From: Minisyncoccota bacterium
GTDB taxonomy: Bacteria; Patescibacteriota; Minisyncoccia; Moranbacterales; GCA-2747515
Reading direction: 5' to 3'
Assembly: GCA_938044295.1 (NCBI GenBank)
Contig: CALIRC010000088.1
Span: 1-18,417 of the forward strand
Length of the DNA: 18,417 bases
Position 1 is the stretch's first letter. The number at the start of each line of letters is the position of its first letter. The translations under genes were made by a program, and so were the position numbers. Below the pieces are notes generated by a model. The model was not told where the DNA came from. It did not search any database and saw only the letters and a program-made list of their open reading frames with translations. This document shows positions 12,859 through 18,417 of this stretch, piece after piece.

Positions 12859-15144
12859 ATGAAACGAATCTTAGTTAAAGTGGGAAAAGTGTGGAGCCTC
12901 ATCCAGCGAGATGGTTTTTTTCGCGCGCTTGCGCGTACATGGAATTTTTTCCTCTCTTCGTTGCGTCGTGTAGGTCAGGGTCAGATTCTTTATATTACAG
13001 GTGGGATCGGTGATAGTGCATTGTATAGAGGTGAACATGTGTGTGAAGAGCTTCGTGTGCGTGGTTTTGCTTGTGCTACTACAACACAAGACAATCCATT
13101 TCTTTTACGGTACATTGATCGTTTTGATGTTTTTGTATTGCATCGCGTAGGATGTTCACGTCGGATCAAGACATTTCTTGCTCGTGCTAAACAAGCAAAA
13201 AAAACTGTACTTTTTGAGACAGATGATCTCACATTTGATGGTGCGCGCATGCGCCAAACAAGCACATACGAGAATATGAATCGTCTGGAACGTTCGCAAT
13301 ACCGTGATGGGTTGAGTCAGTGTGTCGTGCGTGATCAGTATGTTGCATATGCTACTACAACGACTGAGCCTCTTGCGCAGCATTTACGCAAACATGGTAA
13401 AAAAGTATTTGTCGTACCAAATAAACTTTCTGATACGTTTATCGGGATTGCTTCTAAAGTTATTGATCGTAACCTTCCTAAGGCTGTAGAAGGTTGTTTT
13501 ACGATTGGGTATTTTAGCGGTAGCGCATCGCATGATCGAGATTTTTCTAGCGCTTCTAACGCGATTATCGATATTATGAAGCAGTACCCACATGTTCATT
13601 TGTTGATTGCAGGACCACTCAGTTTAGATCGGCGCTTTGATGTTTATGTAGATCGTATTATGCGGGAACCGTATATGTCACGTGAGGAATATTTTCAGAG
13701 TGTTGCTTCGTGTGATATTAATATTGCACCACTTGAGATTGGTGATGATTTTTGTGAATCGAAAAGTGCGATTAAATATTATGAAGCTGGTATTGTAGGT
13801 GTACCAATTGTTGCAAGTGCTACGCATGAATTTTGTAATGTTATTGCAGATGGTGAAACAGGTTTTGTCGCAGGTTCTCAAAAGGAATGGTATACCAAAA
13901 TTGAACGTTTGATTCAGGATGATCAAGAGCGTTGTACGATGGGAGAGCGGGCGCGGGCGGATGTTCTTAAAAAACATACAACGCGTTCGCAGGGAAACGA
14001 AGCGTACTATACTTTTTTGCGTCAGCAGATTGATGGCAGTGTGCGTGAAGATCTTTCATTGTTACAAAATCTTCCTTCGCATGTTGATACTGCAGTTGTC
14101 ATCGTGAATTGGGATCAGCGTACACTTCTTGAGCGCTGTCTCATAAGTTTACAAAAACAGAAGGATCAGTCTTTTGCGGTCATTGTGGTGGACAATGGTT
14201 CACTGGATGGATCATTGGAGATGGTACAGGAAAAATTTTCTGATGTGTCGTGGGTTGAGCTTAGTGCAAATATGGGATTTGCGCATCCGACAAATATCGG
14301 CATGCGAGCTGCGTTGAGTATTCCGCAGATTTCATATGTGATCGCTCTCAATAATGACACAGAGTGTGATGAGCATTTCATCGGTGTGCTTCGTACTAGT
14401 ATTCAGTCTTTTGAGAATACAGATGGGCCACCTGTGGGCGCACTTCAACCTAAAGTTCGTAACTATTTTGCAAAAGGAAACCTCGATACAACTGGTATCG
14501 TTACGAGTTTTGAGATGAGCGCACTTAATCGTGGCATCGGGGAAGTTGATCGTGGGCAGTATGATGCGGCGACTGATATTTTTGGGCCGAGTGGTAGTGC
14601 GCCGCTTTATACTCGTGCAGCTTTGGAGACGACGATGTTGCCGTATGCTGGGTATTATGATCGCGATTATTTTGCATATTATGAAGATGTAGATTTAGCA
14701 TGGCGACTTGTAGCTGCTGATTATCGTGTACTTTTTGTACCAGAGGCTTTGGTGTTTCATGTGCACAGTGCGACAGGTAAAAAGAATTCTCCATTTAAGG
14801 CATTTCATATCCATAGAAATCACTTTTACAACATCATCAAGAATGCACCGTGGTATTATCTGCCTATACTTCTTGTGTTTGTTCCATTTCGCTATATACT
14901 TGTTTTTTTGAGTGTACTTAAAAAAAGTGGTCCCGCTTCTCGTTTGCATTCCACTACAAAAACACATCAAAAACAAAAGATTACTGGTATCGTATTTAAA
15001 TCATGGAGTGATGTATTGTCGAATCTTTTCTCTTTGTTGCGTAAGCGACGGTTTATTGCACATACTCGTGTGCGTTCGTCCTATACTTTTTTTCGTGTGA
15101 TTTCTACTCATTATGTTCGATTGCGGGATATTATTTTCAAGTAA
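12859..15144 (+). CDS. Fused two-domain glycosyltransferase (GT-B/GT4-like plus GT2)
   Basis: 761 residues from ATG 12859. The first domain (about 42-395) is GT-B: IGYFSGSASHDRDF at 216-229, and a donor-site stretch at 281-320 with INIAPLEIGDD, SKSAIKYYEAGIVGVPIVAS and a conserved Glu309. The second (about 410-700) is a GT2 (GT-A) domain: TAVVIVNWDQR at 411-421, VIVVDNGSLDGS at 441-452, NMGFAHPTNIG at 471-481 and the metal-binding NND at 498-500, with DYFAYYEDVDLAWRL later. This GT2 type resembles rhamnosyltransferases of the WbbL kind. Hydrophobic residues near 680-700 and a basic tail suggest membrane contact. Fusion implies two consecutive sugar additions to one growing glycan. A frame extending upstream to 12805 overlaps the DUF4012 gene and is rejected. 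The sugars cannot be told from sequence. Confidence 0.88.
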   Translation: MKRILVKVGKVWSLIQRDGFFRALARTWNFFLSSLRRVGQGQILYITGGIGDSALYRGEHVCEELRVRGFACATTTQDNPFLLRYIDRFDVFVLHRVGCSRRIKTFLARAKQAKKTVLFETDDLTFDGARMRQTSTYENMNRLERSQYRDGLSQCVVRDQYVAYATTTTEPLAQHLRKHGKKVFVVPNKLSDTFIGIASKVIDRNLPKAVEGCFTIGYFSGSASHDRDFSSASNAIIDIMKQYPHVHLLIAGPLSLDRRFDVYVDRIMREPYMSREEYFQSVASCDINIAPLEIGDDFCESKSAIKYYEAGIVGVPIVASATHEFCNVIADGETGFVAGSQKEWYTKIERLIQDDQERCTMGERARADVLKKHTTRSQGNEAYYTFLRQQIDGSVREDLSLLQNLPSHVDTAVVIVNWDQRTLLERCLISLQKQKDQSFAVIVVDNGSLDGSLEMVQEKFSDVSWVELSANMGFAHPTNIGMRAALSIPQISYVIALNNDTECDEHFIGVLRTSIQSFENTDGPPVGALQPKVRNYFAKGNLDTTGIVTSFEMSALNRGIGEVDRGQYDAATDIFGPSGSAPLYTRAALETTMLPYAGYYDRDYFAYYEDVDLAWRLVAADYRVLFVPEALVFHVHSATGKKNSPFKAFHIHRNHFYNIIKNAPWYYLPILLVFVPFRYILVFLSVLKKSGPASRLHSTTKTHQKQKITGIVFKSWSDVLSNLFSLLRKRRFIAHTRVRSSYTFFRVISTHYVRLRDIIFK

Positions 15145-15150
15145 CGTGTT

Positions 15151-15897
15151 ATGGAGGTTCTCGGTGTAGATATTTCAGCAAAAAAGGTTGTCTCGAGGTG
15201 TGATTTGGAACGTGTATGTTCTGGTCTCAATATGTTTCGTATTGTTACATTAAATCCTGAGATTCTTTTGCATGCGCATCATGATGGTTTATACCAACGC
15301 ACTATTGAAAATGCACAGGCTTATACAATCGATGGTGTAGGACTTGCTTTTGTTCTCTCTTTTTTTAAAAAAGAGAAGGTAAAGCGTTATAGTGGGGCAG
15401 AGCTACTACTTGATGCCCTTGCATTATTACATAAAAAAAAAGGTTCTGTTTTTTTTATATTGCCGGATGATAGTCTTTCTTCGTCCCAATCTGTGCAGGA
15501 AGTCGTTACTTTTTTGTATCCAGATATTACTGTAAATGTTATAACTGTTCGTGTATCTCGTAGTGGTGCGCGTGTTTACAGCGTGGACGATGTAGAACGT
15601 GTTTGCCGAGAGATGAAAAGATGCATGCCAGATATGATATTTTGTACTTTTGGTGCGCCGCATCAAGATTTTTTTCTTGCAGAGATTAGTAAAACTATGG
15701 TAGATTGGGATTGTATTGCTGTCGGTGTAGGCGGTGCGGTGGATTTTCTTACAGGGAAGTTGCGACGTGCGCCTCTTTTTATGCAGAAGATCGGACTGGA
15801 ATGGTTCTGGCGTTTCATTTTAGAGCCCAAGCGATGGCGACGGATGTGGCGGGCGGTAATCGTTTTTCCATATAAAATATTAATCTCACAAAAATGA
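15151..15897 (+). CDS. WecG/TagA/CpsF-family glycosyltransferase (GT26)
   Basis: 248 residues. The family transfers N-acetylmannosamine(-uronate) or similar sugars to undecaprenyl-linked GlcNAc, at the cytosolic membrane face, in teichoic-acid, enterobacterial-common-antigen or capsule synthesis. Key residues match TagA: T33 and N35 in TLNPE, the putative base D61 in IDGVGL, R79-SGAELL, and Q172 in FGAPHQD. The C-terminal GGAVDFLTGKLRRAP followed by GLEWFWRFILEPKRWRR (about 194-232) is the membrane-association appendage typical of GT26. It starts six bases after the fused glycosyltransferase and overlaps the next gene by an ATGA. Donor and acceptor are unknown. Confidence 0.92.
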   Translation: MEVLGVDISAKKVVSRCDLERVCSGLNMFRIVTLNPEILLHAHHDGLYQRTIENAQAYTIDGVGLAFVLSFFKKEKVKRYSGAELLLDALALLHKKKGSVFFILPDDSLSSSQSVQEVVTFLYPDITVNVITVRVSRSGARVYSVDDVERVCREMKRCMPDMIFCTFGAPHQDFFLAEISKTMVDWDCIAVGVGGAVDFLTGKLRRAPLFMQKIGLEWFWRFILEPKRWRRMWRAVIVFPYKILISQK

Positions 15898-16148
15898 GAA
15901 AACTTATTGAAGGTCAATGGATTCATCGTGAATCTGATACAATTTTACAGCTAGCAGAGAAGTATCTTGAAGATCTTGCAGCTAGAGGATCAGATGTGGA
16001 GAAGGATGAGGAAACTTTTGCATATTTATGTGAACGAGCAAGAAAGGGTGCTGATAAGTCAATAGCATTTGAATATAAAAAAGGTAAAGAAGTTTACTTG
16101 GTCAATGTTGGTGGTGAACTAACTCTTTCGAAGGAAAAACCTGAGTAA
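15894..16148 (+). CDS. Hypothetical 84-residue charged protein, translationally coupled to the GT26 gene
   Basis: 84 residues, rich in Lys and Glu, with no transmembrane segment or signal peptide. The N-terminal two-thirds look helical (ILQLAEKYLEDLAARGSD, DEETFAYLCERARKGADK). The last third looks like a small beta hairpin (FEYKKGKEVYLVNVGGELTL). Its ATG overlaps the preceding TGA (ATGA), implying coupled translation, and gltX starts seven bases after its stop. Base composition and coding continuity support a real gene. I do not recognise a family, and a small regulator or adaptor is only a guess. Confidence 0.6.
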   Translation: MRKLIEGQWIHRESDTILQLAEKYLEDLAARGSDVEKDEETFAYLCERARKGADKSIAFEYKKGKEVYLVNVGGELTLSKEKPE

Positions 16149-16155
16149 ATGTACA

Positions 16156-17676
16156 ATGATTGATCACATAAAAAAAGAAGTACGTGTGCGAATGGCTCCG
16201 TCTCCGACGGGTTTTATGCATATCGGGACGCTGCGCACTGTGCTTTATGATTATTTTTTTGCACGTCAAAATGGTGGCAAACTTGTTTTGCGTGTCGAAG
16301 ATACGGATCAGAGTCGTGAAGTGGGTGGTGCTGTAGAAAATCTTTTGCGTGTTCTTGATTGGTCTGGAATTGTGCATGATGAAGGTCCATTTCTTGTTTC
16401 TGACCGAATTGAGGAGCGTGGTGATTATGGACCATATACGCAGTCCAAGCGACTTTCTATTTATCAAAAGTACGTGGGACAGTTGATCGATGCAGGGCAT
16501 GCGTACTATTGTTTTTGTACGGTGGAGCGATTGGATACTATGCGTCAGAAGCAACAGAAGATGAAGCAGCCACCGATGTATGACCGTACTTGTCTGCAGT
16601 TGGAATTAGCGGAAATTCTTGAGCGCATTGATGCGGGAGAAAAATATGTGGTGCGTATGAAAGTGCCACGTGGCAAAGAGATCATCGTGGAAGATGTTGT
16701 GCGTGGGAGAGTCTCTTTTAGTACAAATACTGTAGATGATCAAGTCATCTTGAAATCTGATGGTTTCCCAACATATCATCTCGCGGTTGTAGTTGATGAT
16801 CATTTGATGAAGATTTCACACATACTTCGAGGGGAGGAGTGGCTTCCTAGTACACCTAAGCATATTATCCTCTATGAGATGTTTGGGTGGGAGAATCCAG
16901 TTTTTGCGCACTTGCCACTTTTACTATCGTCCGATGGAAAGAAAAAGCTTTCCAAGCGAGATGGGGATGTGTCAGTAGAGGATTTTATGGCAGAGGGATA
17001 TTTGCCAGAAGCAATTGTTAATTTTGTTGCATTCCTTGGTTGGAATCCCGGTGGAGGACAAACCCAGGAGATTTATAGTATGCCCGCACTCCAAGAGATT
17101 TTTTCTCTGGAAAAAGTGCATAAATCTGGTGCGGTGTTTGATCGTGTGAAATTAGGGAAGATTAATGCGCACTATATTAAAAATTATGATACGGAAGCAT
17201 TGTTTGAACTTGCGATGCCGTTTATGAAAAAATTTTGTGATCGCGTGAATATGCAAATGGATTTTGAGCGTATACAAGACCGAGATTTTCTTATGCGTGT
17301 TCTTACCGTAGAGCAGGAGCGCCTTATGAAACTTGCAGATTTTGGCGTAGAGAATCCATTTTTCTTTGAAGATATTGTCTTAGAGAAGGAACTCCTTGTG
17401 TGGAAAGATGCTACGGATATACAAACCACACAAATGCTTACAAAGGCTGAAGAGGTTCTTGGAAAGATTGATGAAGATCATTGGACGCGAGTGTACCTTC
17501 AGGAAATACTTATGGAAACTGCAGGAGAAGATCGTGGGAGTTTTTTGTGGCCACTTCGCGCTGCGCTTACTGGTGAAAAACGTTCACCGAGTCCGATGGA
17601 CTGTGCATGGGTATTGGGAAAAGACACTTCATTGGCGCGAATTGGAAATGCAAAGCTGCTTATAATACCATCGTGA
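16156..17676 (+). CDS. gltX: Glutamyl-tRNA synthetase
   Basis: 506 residues. It charges tRNA(Glu), and, if non-discriminating, tRNA(Gln), with glutamate using ATP. The class I HIGH motif appears as HIGT in APSPTGFMHIGTLR (14-27), and the KMSKS motif as KKLSKRDG (263-270). LRVEDTDQSRE at 45-55 is the Glu-binding region. C119-F-C121 and C146 in YDRTC resemble the zinc site of bacterial GluRS. Presence of gatB and absence of any glutaminyl-tRNA synthetase in the window suggest a non-discriminating enzyme, though only a whole genome can settle this. Being last in a glycosyltransferase operon is unusual. The annotated ATG follows the upstream stop by seven bases. A palindromic repeat begins 18 bases after its TGA. 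Confidence 0.97.
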   Translation: MIDHIKKEVRVRMAPSPTGFMHIGTLRTVLYDYFFARQNGGKLVLRVEDTDQSREVGGAVENLLRVLDWSGIVHDEGPFLVSDRIEERGDYGPYTQSKRLSIYQKYVGQLIDAGHAYYCFCTVERLDTMRQKQQKMKQPPMYDRTCLQLELAEILERIDAGEKYVVRMKVPRGKEIIVEDVVRGRVSFSTNTVDDQVILKSDGFPTYHLAVVVDDHLMKISHILRGEEWLPSTPKHIILYEMFGWENPVFAHLPLLLSSDGKKKLSKRDGDVSVEDFMAEGYLPEAIVNFVAFLGWNPGGGQTQEIYSMPALQEIFSLEKVHKSGAVFDRVKLGKINAHYIKNYDTEALFELAMPFMKKFCDRVNMQMDFERIQDRDFLMRVLTVEQERLMKLADFGVENPFFFEDIVLEKELLVWKDATDIQTTQMLTKAEEVLGKIDEDHWTRVYLQEILMETAGEDRGSFLWPLRAALTGEKRSPSPMDCAWVLGKDTSLARIGNAKLLIIPS

Positions 17677-17694
17677 TGCCATTTTAATCTTTTT

Positions 17695-17814
17695 AGGACT
17701 TACGTATTTGGTGTATTTGATCAATAAAATCTACGTTTTTTACTCACAAAGGTAGACTATGGCTCGTGAAAAGCCTTGATTTTGACTAAAATTGTACTCA
17801 CATGTGTAAGTCCT
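17695..17814. repeat. Palindromic MITE-like repeat, copy D
   Basis: TAGGACTTACG at the left and GTGTAAGTCCTA at the right are intact tips bounded by TA. The interior shares AAAATCTACGTTTTTTACTCAC, GGTAGACTATGG and CTCGTGAAAAGCCTTGATTTTG-like segments with copy A. Against A, one arm pair has changed from C-G to T-A (ACGTATTTG against CACATGTGT), a compensatory change, and others are G-T. It lies directly after gltX and could act as its transcript end. Confidence 0.82.
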
Positions 17815-17844
17815 ACTGTTATTTTTCTTGCCTGTGTGTGATAC

Positions 17845-17873
17845 TTGACAGAATACTGGTATTTTGCTAGAAT
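17845..17873 (+). promoter_or_regulatory. Near-consensus sigma-70-type promoter
   Basis: A perfect -35 TTGACA (17845-17850), a 17-base spacer and the -10 TAGAAT (17868-17873), preceded by TGC as in extended -10 promoters. Transcription would start near 17880, about 19 bases before ATG 17899. This is the strongest promoter I can see in the window. Confidence 0.85.
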
Positions 17874-17898
17874 TGTGGGTTATTTTTAGACCACATAA

Positions 17899-18417
17899 AT
17901 GCAGATTTCATCGCCATTTTTTCGTGCTCTTTTGCGAACAGTACTTGCACTTGTTTTTGCTGTGATTGTTGCAATTGGTGCCTTCTCTTTTCTCTCTGTG
18001 AATGGTGTTCGTAGTGATGTTGTTTTAGTGTTTAAGCAACCTGTGGATGGTGTATATGCACTCAGTACAGCTGCGAATGCACAGATTATTGCAGATGGCG
18101 CACTTCGCGCACGCAGCGAAAGGGAGGATACGTCCTTTTCTAACGAAACGATTTTGCATGAGAGTGCGATTGGTTTTGCACTTTCTACTTACGGAAGTGA
18201 TCTTCCGAAGATTGTAAAAGAAAATCGTACTGCACTTAATGATGTTCTCAAAGAGCTTCGCACACATTATGGTCCGAGCTCTGAGATGTTTTTTGATGTA
18301 GTTGGAAATGCTTATGAGGTGACGTTGTGGAAACCAGCTCTTATTACTATGGCTACTTCGTTTTTGTTGGGTTGGATTGTTTCTGGTATGTTTTTGCCAC
18401 GTCGTGCAAAAGAGGAG
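17899..18417 (+). CDS. Two-TM membrane protein of unknown function (partial at right edge)
   Basis: 173 codons from ATG 17899 remain open to the window edge. Transmembrane segments lie at about 9-32 (LLRTVLALVFAVIVAIGAFS) and 146-166 (PALITMATSFLLGWIVSGMF), separated by about 110 soluble residues, with a basic cytosolic end (PRRAKEE) where the window stops. The arrangement suggests both ends in the cytosol and a central extracytoplasmic domain. It has its own strong promoter. I do not recognise a family, and little of the protein may be missing because the last residues look like a C-terminal tail. Confidence 0.7.
   Translation, partial: MQISSPFFRALLRTVLALVFAVIVAIGAFSFLSVNGVRSDVVLVFKQPVDGVYALSTAANAQIIADGALRARSEREDTSFSNETILHESAIGFALSTYGSDLPKIVKENRTALNDVLKELRTHYGPSSEMFFDVVGNAYEVTLWKPALITMATSFLLGWIVSGMFLPRRAKEE

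Noticed and set aside
1..18417. tRNA, rRNA or riboswitch genes
   Set aside because: I scanned the spacers for cloverleaf-like arms and known leader motifs and found none I could support; a covariance-model search would settle this.

Overview
The window reads as chromosomal DNA of a small-genome bacterium, most probably from the Candidate Phyla Radiation (Patescibacteria). The reasons are the DUF4012 surface-glycan gene, CPR-style versions of ThyA, dCMP deaminase and TMK, the pairing of GltX with GatB, compact operons and A+T-rich spacers. No rRNA or other lineage marker is present, so the phylum-level call is an inference. TGA ends several clear genes (dcd, the P-loop kinase, the GT26 gene, gltX), so the code is standard and not the UGA=Gly code of Gracilibacteria/Absconditabacteria.

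Region 1 (about 186-5335) is a dense pyrimidine-deoxynucleotide island. It holds a divergent dCMP deaminase, a ThyA-family synthase, a dCTP-deaminase-family protein, DHFR, an unassigned P-loop (deoxy)nucleotide kinase, thymidylate kinase, a MazG-type pyrophosphohydrolase and dUTPase. Together they would make dUMP, methylate it, recycle dihydrofolate, phosphorylate dTMP and clean the dNTP pool. Two members have substitutions at specificity or catalytic positions. In the ThyA-like protein the Asn that selects dUMP is Asp, as in dCMP hydroxymethylases. In the Dcd-like protein Pro stands where the catalytic Glu is expected.

Region 2 (5390-8348) holds gatB behind an extended -10 promoter, then a type IV prepilin-like gene with a small membrane protein, then about 680 bases of A+T-rich DNA with no intact gene and possible remains of one. 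Region 3 (8349-11082) holds a PycTM/DUF5706-like membrane protein with no cyclase beside it, a cyclopropane-fatty-acid-synthase-like methyltransferase with altered active-site residues, and a convergent SanA/YdcF (DUF218) protein.

Region 4 (11199-17676) is a tight unit: DUF4012, a fused GT-B plus GT2 glycosyltransferase, a WecG/TagA (GT26) transferase, an 84-residue unknown and gltX. It appears to make a cell-surface polymer, with glutamyl-tRNA synthetase riding at the end. GltX and GatB fit the indirect Glu-tRNA(Gln) route. The window ends inside a two-TM membrane protein behind a near-consensus promoter.

Four copies of a roughly 120-bp palindromic, MITE-like repeat lie in spacers at 2297-2419, 2426-2545, 10296-10416 and 17695-17814. 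A different 123-bp palindrome sits at 3096-3218. All fold as near full-length hairpins, and the four copies lie at the 3' ends of genes. No transposase is present in the window.
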